Assembly (NCBI GenBank): GCA_009921765.1
Contig: RFXC01000198.1
Location: 1 to 7,862, forward strand
Origin: Betaproteobacteria bacterium
GTDB lineage: Bacteria; Pseudomonadota; Gammaproteobacteria; Burkholderiales; Burkholderiaceae
Direction: 5' to 3'
Length of the DNA stretch: 7,862 nt
Shown: piece after piece, positions 1 to 6,221 of the stretch
Layout: each line of letters starts with the position of its first letter
How positions within the stretch are numbered: the first letter of the stretch is position 1
Translations under genes and position numbers: made by a program
Notes under the pieces: model-generated
Seen by the model: the letters and a program-made list of their open reading frames with translations, nothing else
Told to the model about the DNA's origin: nothing
The model's database searches: none

Positions 1-1775
1 TCGAGGCCGGTGGCCTGACAGGCTTTGAGGATCTGGGAGTCGCTGGGCGCAGGCAGTCCAAGGGTGAGGTTGTCGCGCAGTGTCCCGTTGAACAGGCGGA
101 CATCCTGCGGCAAATAACCTACGTGCTCGCGAACGAACTCCGGCGCAAGTTGGGTCATGTCGACACCGTCGAGGAACACAGTGCCTTGCCCGGGCTTGAA
201 AAGCCCTGACATCAGCTTGATGAGCGTGGATTTGCCAGACCCGACCGCGCCCAGCACGGCAATGCGCTCCCCGCCCTGCACCGACATTTCCGGGATTTCA
301 ATGACCGGGCGATCCCGCCCGTAGGCAAAGCGCACCTGATCAAGGCGGATCTGACCTGCACACGACTGCGGGACCAGCAGACGGACGGTGGGATCACGGT
401 CACCGGGCATGGCCATGATCGCGTCAAGCGATTTCAGCGCCACCTTGGCGTGCTTCCACTGGACGATGAGACCCGGAATCTGTGCCATGGGGCCCAGCGC
501 ACGGCCCGAAACAATGGAGCAGGCGATCAGCCCGCCCATGGTCAGGCTGCCCGACGTGATGGCGTACGCGCCGGCCGCGATCAGCAGAACATAGCTGAGC
601 TGTTGGATGGTCTGGGCGAGATTCGTTGACAAGGTCGAGAGCGTTCGCATGCGCAATTCGCTCTGTGCGATGGTGGCGGTCAGTGCTCTCCACTGATCGA
701 GCATCTTCCATTCACCCGCCGCAGACTTGACCGATTCAATACCGTCAACCGCCTCGATGAGGAGCCCATTCTTGCGGTTGGATTCGTTCATGTGCTCGGC
801 CGTGTGACGCTCAATCGGCTTTCGAAACACCATCCCGGCACCAATTGCGACCGGCACCATCAGCAGGGGAACAAGCGAAACCGGCCCGGCAAGCATGGCA
901 ATGACGGCCACAAAGAGCAAAGCGAACGGCACGTCAGCAAGAATGAAGAGCGTGGATGAGGTCATGAAATTGCGCACGGACTCGAAATGCCGAATCTGCG
1001 AGGCAAAGGTGCCAACCGTTCGTGGCCGGGCGTCAAGGCGAATATCGAGCGCCTTGCCGAAAAAGATGGCCGAGAGTTCCTGGTCGATGAGCTTGCAGGC
1101 GCGATCGACCATCAGTGCCCTGACCTGCTTGAGAATCAGCTCGAGTGCGATGGCAATCAAGGCGCCGATCGTGAGCACCCAGAGCGTGGAATACCCCTTG
1201 GTCGGGACCACCCGGTCGTACACCTGCATGGAATAAAGCGCAGCCACCAGACCAATGATGCTCACCACCGAGGTGGCAAATACCGCTTCAAAGAACACAC
1301 GTCGATGGCGGCGAATGGCAAAGGCAAACCACTCCGCAGCGGTTCGCTGGGGAGCGCCGGTTTCGCTGGGAACCGCAGCGACGGTGACCGGAAGATGCAG
1401 AATTGCCCCCTCTCGCGCCGCCTCTGCCGTGAGGGTCATGGATACGCTGGCCGCGTCTTCGACCGCGAACGCGCCGCCACCGAGCAACCCCCGGACCAGC
1501 AGCACATTGGTGCCATCCGCTGATACCCAGAGCGCAGGCATGTCGCCGCGGGTGGCGCGCTCGGGGGAAATCTCACGCCATTCCGCCTGGGGAAACCGGG
1601 CGAGCCAGCTTTCCCGCGCCCGCTCGAGGCGGCCAAGCGCAGCCAGCTCGACACCGTCGTCGGTTTTGTCGAGCATTCCGAAACGGTGAGCGGGGACCGC
1701 CTGCCCCTGAATCGCGGCAAGGCGCGACAGAAGTAGTGCGAGGGTCGGATCTTCGCGGGTGGGTTCGTCTGACAT
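1..1775 (-). CDS. Type I secretion ABC exporter, LapB/RtxB-like (3' end cut by window edge)
   Basis: Inner-membrane ATPase/permease of a type I secretion system, which drives export of an unfolded protein through an adaptor and a TolC channel. An uninterrupted frame of 591 codons runs from the ATG at 1775 to the left edge. Residues 1-150 resemble a C39 peptidase-like domain, but no cysteine is present there, so it cannot cleave a double-glycine leader. This is the degenerate form known from RTX and adhesin exporters. The transmembrane region follows, with helices near 160-181, 198-215, 276-296, 299-318, 391-409 and 414-430. The motif YDRVVPT at 186-192 is typical of this exporter family. The nucleotide-binding domain has Walker A GAVGSGKST at 509-517 (Lys515) and the Q-loop Gln557 in GYLPQD. 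The signature LSGGQ and Walker B lie outside the window. The start overlaps the stop of the upstream TolC-like gene as TGATG with no clear Shine-Dalgarno site, which suggests translational coupling. Family is confident; the substrate is unknown. Confidence 0.93.
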   Translation of the reverse strand, partial: MSDEPTREDPTLALLLSRLAAIQGQAVPAHRFGMLDKTDDGVELAALGRLERARESWLARFPQAEWREISPERATRGDMPALWVSADGTNVLLVRGLLGGGAFAVEDAASVSMTLTAEAAREGAILHLPVTVAAVPSETGAPQRTAAEWFAFAIRRHRRVFFEAVFATSVVSIIGLVAALYSMQVYDRVVPTKGYSTLWVLTIGALIAIALELILKQVRALMVDRACKLIDQELSAIFFGKALDIRLDARPRTVGTFASQIRHFESVRNFMTSSTLFILADVPFALLFVAVIAMLAGPVSLVPLLMVPVAIGAGMVFRKPIERHTAEHMNESNRKNGLLIEAVDGIESVKSAAGEWKMLDQWRALTATIAQSELRMRTLSTLSTNLAQTIQQLSYVLLIAAGAYAITSGSLTMGGLIACSIVSGRALGPMAQIPGLIVQWKHAKVALKSLDAIMAMPGDRDPTVRLLVPQSCAGQIRLDQVRFAYGRDRPVIEIPEMSVQGGERIAVLGAVGSGKSTLIKLMSGLFKPGQGTVFLDGVDMTQLAPEFVREHVGYLPQDVRLFNGTLRDNLTLGLPAPSDSQILKACQATGL

Positions 1776-3169
1776 CAGGGTCCGAGTCGGGAAAGCGAGC
1801 GGGCGTCGATGCGGCCGCTCAGCATGAGCAGTCGCAGGTGGGCTGCCTGAATGCCGGCTTCAAGGTCGGCAAGGGTGTAGCGGGCCTGCGTGGTTTCACG
1901 CTGGGCATTGAGCACGTCGAGCCAGGTTTTGCGGCCGACCTGATACTGGCGAAGGTAGGACGCGACGACCTCGTCGGTGGACGACGAGATGGCGCGCGAA
2001 GGCTCGAGTTGCAGAGTTTGGGCCTGCAGATCGAGCCATGCGGCTCGAACCTGCTGAGCGAGTTGTCGTTCATGGACGACGACGGCCTCTTCGCTCGCTT
2101 CGACCCGCGCGGACGCCGCTTGCACGGCCGTGAGCGAGGACAGGCCTGGACCCGGCTTGAACTCCACGCCCAGGAAAGCGCGCGTCCGGTCAACACCGAA
2201 CGGCAGGGTCCCCAGTTGCTGGCGCACCGCTGCAAACACGGTCGGACGCGTGCCCGCGCGCGTGACATCGATCTGGGCCCGCGAGGCGATCACCAGAGCC
2301 TGGAGCCGTCTTCGCTCCGCCGAAAAATCGATGGCGGCATCGAGCGCTTCGAATTCGCTTCCCGGGACGGCCGGCAGCCGCTCCGGTGCGCGCAACCCCC
2401 CTGCCAGCGAAATCCCCGACAGCTGCTCGAGACTCACCCGGGCGGTTTCCAGCGCGCGCTCGAACTGCAGACGCTCGGCAAGCGCCTGCTGAAAACGGGC
2501 CGCAGCCAGCGTCTGGTCCGCCTGCGGACTGACCTCGGCGCGGACCCGTCGCCGAATCATTTCAAGGAGCTTGCTGTGCTCGGCTTCGTTGCTGCGTGCG
2601 ATTTCGATTCGGGCCTGCTGCCGGAGAAACTCGTAGAACGATACGCCGACTGACAGCATGACCTGCTGCTCGGCTTCGATCACTGCAGCCGAGGCCGCCT
2701 CGCGGTTGGCGGTTGCGAGGTCGATCTGCCCCGGAATTCGGCCGCCCGTCCAGAGCGGCTGCTGGACCTGAACCGCAGCCGCCCGCGATCCGTCATCGGC
2801 CTGCACTTCACTCGAGACCGTCGGGAACCAGCCCCAGTTCGCACCGTCAAGGTCAAAGCCAGCAGCCTGCAACTCGCCCTGCTTGGCGCGCACGCTGGGG
2901 TGAACCGAAACCGTGGCCTCCAGCAGTCGCGCAAGACTGACGGGACCCGACGATCCGATGCGGGCCAGACGCCCCGGAGGGGTGCGGGCGGCAGCCCCAT
3001 CGGCCGATCCCGACTGGGCGGTTGCAGGACCTGCTGACGGCGCTTCCTGCCCGTTCGCGACGGACAAGGCGGTAAGGCCGGCAACGAGGGCAACCTGCAT
3101 CACCACGACGGACGACCAGGACGACGCACGCGCACAAAATCGAAATCGCAAGAACAACGATGCGGGCAA
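1775..3169 (-). CDS. TolC-family outer-membrane channel of type I secretion (LapE/TolC-like)
   Basis: Outer-membrane efflux protein forming the exit duct of the type I exporter encoded immediately downstream. The C-terminal half carries the usual outer-membrane-efflux signature: YLRQYQVGRKTWLDVLNAQR, with DVLNAQ at about residues 418-423 of 464, then a long helix ending LRLLMLSGRI. An earlier repeat spans roughly residues 80-270, including LLEATVSVHPSV and helical, Gln/Ala/Glu-rich segments. The chosen start is TTG at 3169, preceded ten bases upstream by AGGA. It gives a signal peptide with Arg8, Arg10 and Arg14, a hydrophobic core at about 21-37 and a likely cut after SVA38. A Pro/Ala/Gly/Ser-rich stretch follows the cut. 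The ATG at 3100 is an alternative, but it leaves no positive charge before the core and has no Shine-Dalgarno site. The frame stays open up to an ATG at 3352, but that start would overlap the divergent amidohydrolase gene and bury the signal peptide. Function is confident; the exact start is not. Confidence 0.9.
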   Translation of the reverse strand: MPASLFLRFRFCARASSWSSVVVMQVALVAGLTALSVANGQEAPSAGPATAQSGSADGAAARTPPGRLARIGSSGPVSLARLLEATVSVHPSVRAKQGELQAAGFDLDGANWGWFPTVSSEVQADDGSRAAAVQVQQPLWTGGRIPGQIDLATANREAASAAVIEAEQQVMLSVGVSFYEFLRQQARIEIARSNEAEHSKLLEMIRRRVRAEVSPQADQTLAAARFQQALAERLQFERALETARVSLEQLSGISLAGGLRAPERLPAVPGSEFEALDAAIDFSAERRRLQALVIASRAQIDVTRAGTRPTVFAAVRQQLGTLPFGVDRTRAFLGVEFKPGPGLSSLTAVQAASARVEASEEAVVVHERQLAQQVRAAWLDLQAQTLQLEPSRAISSSTDEVVASYLRQYQVGRKTWLDVLNAQRETTQARYTLADLEAGIQAAHLRLLMLSGRIDARSLSRLGP

Positions 3170-3179
3170 GGAAGGGGTT

Positions 3180-3183
3180 TCCT
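3180..3183 (-). promoter_or_regulatory. Possible ribosome binding site for the TolC-like gene
   Basis: The minus strand reads ACAGGAAA, with AGGA at 3183-3180, ten bases before the TTG at 3169. The spacing is slightly long, but this is the only purine-rich site near any candidate start, and it favours TTG over the ATG at 3100. Confidence 0.4.
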
Positions 3184-3247
3184 GTAGGGAGTCAATAGCA
3201 ACGCAGCCCGATGATTCTACGTGATACCGTTCAAGACTTTGAGCAAT

Positions 3248-3254
3248 GAGGAAG
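3248..3254 (+). promoter_or_regulatory. Ribosome binding site deciding the amidohydrolase start
   Basis: GAGGAAG lies five bases before the ATG at 3260. An in-frame GTG at 3221 would give 13 more residues, but it has no such site and those residues lie before the recognisable domain. The ATG at 3260 is therefore preferred. Confidence 0.7.
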
Positions 3255-3259
3255 CTCTC

Positions 3260-4447
3260 ATGGCGGGCGCATTTCGCTGTTTCTGCGAACTGGGCGATCT
3301 GGCGGGCGCCGGCGCTTTGCTTCGCGACACCCGACGGCACATCCACCGTCATCCCGAGTTGTCGTACCGCGAGGAAGCCACCTCCGCACTGGTCGCCGAA
3401 AAACTCTCCGGCTGGGGCTGGGACGTCACCACGGGCGTTGGCGGTTTCGGGGTGGTGGCAAGCCTTCGGGCGGGCGTGGGCGAACGGGCCGTCGCGCTTC
3501 GCGCCGACATGGATGCGCTACCCATTCAGGAACAGACGGATCGCCCCCATCACAGCACGGTGCCTGGCGTGATGCACGCCTGTGGCCACGACGGCCATAC
3601 CACCATGCTGCTTGGCGCAGCGCAGCACCTGGCTGCAACGCGCAACTTTTCCGGGACGGTTCGACTGATTTTTCAACCCGCAGAAGAGTCCGGGAAAGAC
3701 AGTGGTGCAGAACGAATGATCGCAGACGGGTTGTTCGAGCGTTTTCCCTGCGACGCGGTATTCGGGCTTCACAACCACCCCGGCATGCCGGCCGGCACCT
3801 TTCTGTTCGGCACCGGCCCCTTCATGGCCGCTTGCGACACCGTCAGGATCACCATCCGCGGACGCGGGGGGCACGCCGCGCGGCCACATCAAACCGTCGA
3901 CCCGGTTCTGGTGGCAGGCAGTCTGGTGATGGCACTCCAGAGCATTGTGTCGCGCAACATCGACCCCATGCACGCGGCGGTCGTCACGATCGGGGTGCTG
4001 CAGGCAGGAACCGTTGCCAACGTGATCCCCGAGAGTGCGCGCCTGGAATTGAGCGTTCGCTCATTCGACCCGGCGGTACGCGATCGGCTTGAAGCGCGGA
4101 TCCGCGGGCTGGTCGCAGGCCATGCCGAAGGCTATGGCGCCGAAGCCGTCATCGACTATGAGCGGGGATACCCGGTGCTCGTCAACAGCGAGGCGGAGAC
4201 ACAATTTGCCCGGCAGGTGGCCACCGAACTCGTGGGTGCCGAGCGGGTCGTGATGCCCTTCCCGCCTGTGGCCGGGAGCGAGGACTTCGCTTATTTCCTG
4301 CAGCGGAAACCTGGCTGCTTTTTCCGGATCGGTAACGGTGAATCAAGCGCGATGCTTCACAACGCCCGCTACGACTTCAATGATGAGATCCTTACCACCG
4401 GTGCCGCATTCTGGGTTCGCCTGGTGGAGCGCTGGCTGTCTGACTGA
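3260..4447 (+). CDS. M20 family metal-dependent amidohydrolase (hippurate hydrolase / N-acyl-amino-acid deacylase type)
   Basis: Cytosolic hydrolase of the M20D group that removes acyl or aryl groups from N-acylated amino acids such as hippurate. The 395-residue length is normal for the family. Visible metal-ligand motifs are HACGHDGH at 106-113 (Cys108, His110), the PAEE pair Glu142-Glu143, HNHPGMPAG from 171 (His171), and the late His367 in SAMLHN. Between them, GRGGHAARPH marks the dimerisation domain with its conserved His. GSEDFAYF near the C-terminus is a further family signature. No signal peptide is seen. The HACGHDGH pattern and the single domain insertion fit hippurate hydrolase, IAA-amino-acid hydrolase and related deacylases. 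The substrate cannot be read from the sequence. The gene is divergent from the TolC-like gene across a gap of about 90 bases and converges on the VanZ-like gene, so it appears to be a single-gene transcription unit. Confidence 0.94.
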   Translation: MAGAFRCFCELGDLAGAGALLRDTRRHIHRHPELSYREEATSALVAEKLSGWGWDVTTGVGGFGVVASLRAGVGERAVALRADMDALPIQEQTDRPHHSTVPGVMHACGHDGHTTMLLGAAQHLAATRNFSGTVRLIFQPAEESGKDSGAERMIADGLFERFPCDAVFGLHNHPGMPAGTFLFGTGPFMAACDTVRITIRGRGGHAARPHQTVDPVLVAGSLVMALQSIVSRNIDPMHAAVVTIGVLQAGTVANVIPESARLELSVRSFDPAVRDRLEARIRGLVAGHAEGYGAEAVIDYERGYPVLVNSEAETQFARQVATELVGAERVVMPFPPVAGSEDFAYFLQRKPGCFFRIGNGESSAMLHNARYDFNDEILTTGAAFWVRLVERWLSD

Positions 4448-4459
4448 CCGGAGGCGATC

Positions 4460-4475
4460 CGCCGGGCTACCGGCG
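4460..4475. terminator. Hairpin between two convergent genes, possible terminator
   Basis: CGCCGG, a four-base loop GCTA, and CCGGCG form a perfect six-pair stem just after the amidohydrolase stop and overlapping the stop of the VanZ-like gene. No T-run follows on either strand, so it is at best a weak intrinsic terminator. Its position at a convergent gene junction is the main argument for a role. Confidence 0.3.
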
Positions 4476-4790
4476 AAAGGTCACCACCCACACCACCCTC
4501 ACGATGATGATCCCGGTCATCACCGCCAGGAGATCATCGGGCTCGGCGTACTGCCAGGGGGCAAACGATTGAATGAGTTCAATCAGCAAGCCCATCGCGA
4601 TCAGCCCCATGACCAGCCACCTGGGGCTTGCTGGATAAGCGATCAGGCCAAGTACGGTCAGCGCGGCGAAGATCGCAGAGATCTGAACTTTCCCCCAAAA
4701 GCCGGACAGATCCATGTCGCTGCCGCCGGTGGGGGGCAGCGACAGAACCAGCACAATGAGGCAGCAGCACCAGAAGGCTTGTCGAAGCAT
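4467..4790 (-). CDS. Small VanZ-like integral membrane protein
   Basis: Predicted inner-membrane protein of 107 residues with four hydrophobic segments, at about 5-19, 36-53, 58-76 and 87-104. The third segment contains GLLIELIQSFAPW with Glu71 and Gln74, and it is followed by the acidic pair Asp85-Asp86 in EPDDLLAVMTG. This matches the VanZ-like family pattern of an E-x-x-Q helix, then an Asp-Leu-Leu turn, then a Gly-containing last helix. The usual N-terminal Asp-Lys-x-x-His is only partly kept as GKVQIS: Lys34 is present and the His is replaced. The protein is short for the family. VanZ-family proteins are named for teicoplanin resistance, but most have no known function, and none is claimed here. 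The ATG at 4790 is chosen because upstream in-frame sequence is not hydrophobic or conserved-looking and overlaps metY. No good Shine-Dalgarno site is visible. The gene is divergent from metY with a 66-base gap. Confidence 0.72.
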   Translation of the reverse strand: MLRQAFWCCCLIVLVLSLPPTGGSDMDLSGFWGKVQISAIFAALTVLGLIAYPASPRWLVMGLIAMGLLIELIQSFAPWQYAEPDDLLAVMTGIIIVRVVWVVTFRR

Positions 4791-4800
4791 CGGAAAATTC

Positions 4801-4823
4801 TGGCACAGTATTTCATTCTGCCA
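4801..4823. promoter_or_regulatory. Inverted repeat in the VanZ-like/metY intergenic gap
   Basis: TGGCA, thirteen bases, then TGCCA form an exact five-base dyad in the 66-base gap between two divergent genes. It ends 33 bases before the metY start codon. It could be a regulator binding site or a leader hairpin. A five-base dyad can also arise by chance, and the pattern does not match a site I recognise with confidence. Confidence 0.25.
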
Positions 4824-4843
4824 AAAAGCCCGACTTGCACCAT

Positions 4844-4849
4844 AAGGAG
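4844..4849 (+). promoter_or_regulatory. Ribosome binding site of metY
   Basis: AAGGAG sits seven bases before the ATG at 4857. It is a near-perfect Shine-Dalgarno match at ideal spacing. It fixes the start although the frame remains open for 173 codons upstream through the antisense of the VanZ-like gene. Confidence 0.88.
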
Positions 4850-4856
4850 ACTGACG

Positions 4857-6140
4857 ATGCGAATTGAAACCCTGGCCGTACACGCCGGCTACACGCCCGA
4901 GCCCACCACCAAGGCGGTCGCGGTGCCCATTTATCAGACCGTCGCCTACTCGTTTGACAACGCACAGCACGGCGCCGACCTGTTTGATCTGAAGGTTGCC
5001 GGCAACATCTACACGCGGATCATGAATCCCACCCAGGATGTGCTCGAGAAGCGCGTCGCGGCCCTGGAAGGCGGGATCGCAGCCCTGGCGGTCGCCTCGG
5101 GCATGGCAGCCATCACCTATGCCATTCAGACCATCGCCGAGGCGGGCGACAACATCGTCTCAGCGAGCACGCTCTATGGCGGCACCTACAACCTGTTGGC
5201 GCACACGCTCCCGCAGATGGGCATTCAGACGCGCTTCGCCGACCCCAGAAAGCCGGAAACCTTTGAAGCGTTGATCGACGCGAGGACGAGGGCGGTCTTC
5301 TGCGAATCGGTGGGCAATCCCCTTGGAAACGTCACCGACTTCGAGAAGTTGGCAGCCATCGCGCATCGGCACGGCGTGCCGCTGATCGTCGACAACACGG
5401 TCCCCAGCCCCTATCTGTGCCGCCCCTTCGAGCACGGCGCCGATATTGTTGTGCACTCGCTCACAAAGTATCTGGGGGGACACGGGAACAGCGTGGGCGG
5501 CGCCATTGTCGACTCCGGCAAATTTCCCTGGGCCGAGCACAAGGACCGGTTCCGCCGCCTGAACGAGCCCGATGTGTCCTACCACGGTGTGGTGTACACC
5601 GAAGCGCTGGGGCCGGCCGCCTATATCGGACGCGCTCGGGTGGTGCCGCTTCGCAACATGGGTGCAGCCATTTCGCCGATGAACGCCTTCCTCATTCTCC
5701 AGGGCATTGAAACGCTGGCGCTCCGTATGGATCGAATCTGCGCCAACGCGCTGGCCATCGCTGAACACCTGAAGAAACATCCGAGGGTGGCATGGGTCAA
5801 CTATGCAGGTCTGTCCGATCACCCCGAACACGGGCTGGTCCAGAAATACATGGGTGGCAAGGCGTCGGGCATCATTTCGTTCGGGCTGCGCAGCAGCGAC
5901 AGCGACCCACGCGCGGCGGGTGCCCGCTTCCTCGATTCGTTGAAACTGTTCACGCGACTGGTCAACATCGGTGATGCGAAGTCGCTCGCGACGCACCCGG
6001 CGTCGACCACGCATCGGCAACTGAGCGCAGAAGAAATGGGCAAGGCCGGCGTGAGCGAAGACCTGGTTCGGTTGTCGGTGGGCATTGAACATATCGATGA
6101 CCTGCTCGCCGACCTTGAGCAGGCGCTGGCTGCCAGCTAA
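4857..6140 (+). CDS. metY: O-acetylhomoserine sulfhydrylase (O-acetylhomoserine aminocarboxypropyltransferase)
   Basis: PLP-dependent cytosolic enzyme that makes homocysteine from O-acetylhomoserine and sulfide (direct sulfhydrylation in methionine synthesis). Such enzymes often also act as O-acetylserine sulfhydrylase. The 427 residues match the usual MetY length of about 425-430 and exceed the roughly 400 of MetB/MetZ relatives. The N-terminus MRIETLAVHAGYTPEPTTKA is characteristic. Other signatures are YTRIMNPTQDVLEKRVAALE, SGMAAITYAI, and VDNTVPSPYLCRPFEHGAD before the PLP-binding Lys204 in HSLTKYLGGHG. FPWAEHKDRF, NEPDVSYHGVVY and the C-terminal HPASTTHRQL with RLSVGIEHIDDLL follow. Every block expected for an active enzyme is present. 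The start is set by the strong Shine-Dalgarno site. The gene stands alone, divergent from the VanZ-like gene and convergent with the carboxylase gene. No SAM- or SAH-type riboswitch fits in the 66-base upstream gap, as far as I can see by eye. Confidence 0.96.
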   Translation: MRIETLAVHAGYTPEPTTKAVAVPIYQTVAYSFDNAQHGADLFDLKVAGNIYTRIMNPTQDVLEKRVAALEGGIAALAVASGMAAITYAIQTIAEAGDNIVSASTLYGGTYNLLAHTLPQMGIQTRFADPRKPETFEALIDARTRAVFCESVGNPLGNVTDFEKLAAIAHRHGVPLIVDNTVPSPYLCRPFEHGADIVVHSLTKYLGGHGNSVGGAIVDSGKFPWAEHKDRFRRLNEPDVSYHGVVYTEALGPAAYIGRARVVPLRNMGAAISPMNAFLILQGIETLALRMDRICANALAIAEHLKKHPRVAWVNYAGLSDHPEHGLVQKYMGGKASGIISFGLRSSDSDPRAAGARFLDSLKLFTRLVNIGDAKSLATHPASTTHRQLSAEEMGKAGVSEDLVRLSVGIEHIDDLLADLEQALAAS

Positions 6141-6177
6141 GGCGAGGCGAATCCGCGACGGAATGGCTGAACTGCTG

Positions 6178-6219
6178 GCGGGCGGCCCGGCACTGGGCGC
6201 ATCGCCGGCACCCGCCCGC
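6178..6219. terminator. GC-rich hairpin between convergent metY and carboxylase genes
   Basis: Outer stem GCGGGCGG (6178-6185) pairs with CCGCCCGC (6212-6219). Inner stem CCGGC (6187-6191) pairs with GCCGG (6204-6208), with a small internal loop and a twelve-base loop. It fills the middle of the 81-base convergent gap, ending just before the carboxylase stop codon. It lacks a T-run on either strand, so it may act as a bidirectional terminator or as a 3'-end stabiliser for both transcripts. Confidence 0.45.
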
Positions 6220-6221
6220 AA

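Noticed and set aside
424..711. Short minus-strand open frames inside the ABC exporter region that might suggest a broken gene
   Set aside because: They are in other frames. The exporter frame itself reads without a stop from 1775 to the left edge, so there is no frameshift or pseudogene.
1736..2653. A 305-codon plus-strand open frame opposite the TolC-like gene
   Set aside because: It lies fully antisense to a gene with clear family motifs. Its product is Arg/Gly/Leu-rich with no recognisable domain. Long antisense frames are expected in GC-rich coding DNA.
3189..3194. TTGACT on the minus strand as a -35 promoter element for the TolC-like gene
   Set aside because: No credible -10 box follows at 16-18 bases. 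If it were used, the transcript would begin at or after the preferred start codon.
3211..3249. A 12-codon open frame ending at the ribosome binding site of the amidohydrolase gene, a possible leader peptide
   Set aside because: It has no ribosome binding site, no run of regulatory codons and no attenuator-like hairpins, so chance is sufficient.
4338..4856. A 173-codon in-frame N-terminal extension of metY
   Set aside because: The extension runs through the end of the amidohydrolase gene and the antisense of the VanZ-like gene. The Shine-Dalgarno site at 4844-4849 and the canonical MetY N-terminus place the start at 4857.
5160..6221. A 353-codon minus-strand open frame opposite metY
   Set aside because: It is antisense to metY, which has all its catalytic motifs and a strong ribosome binding site. 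The composition is typical of a shadow frame and no domain is visible.
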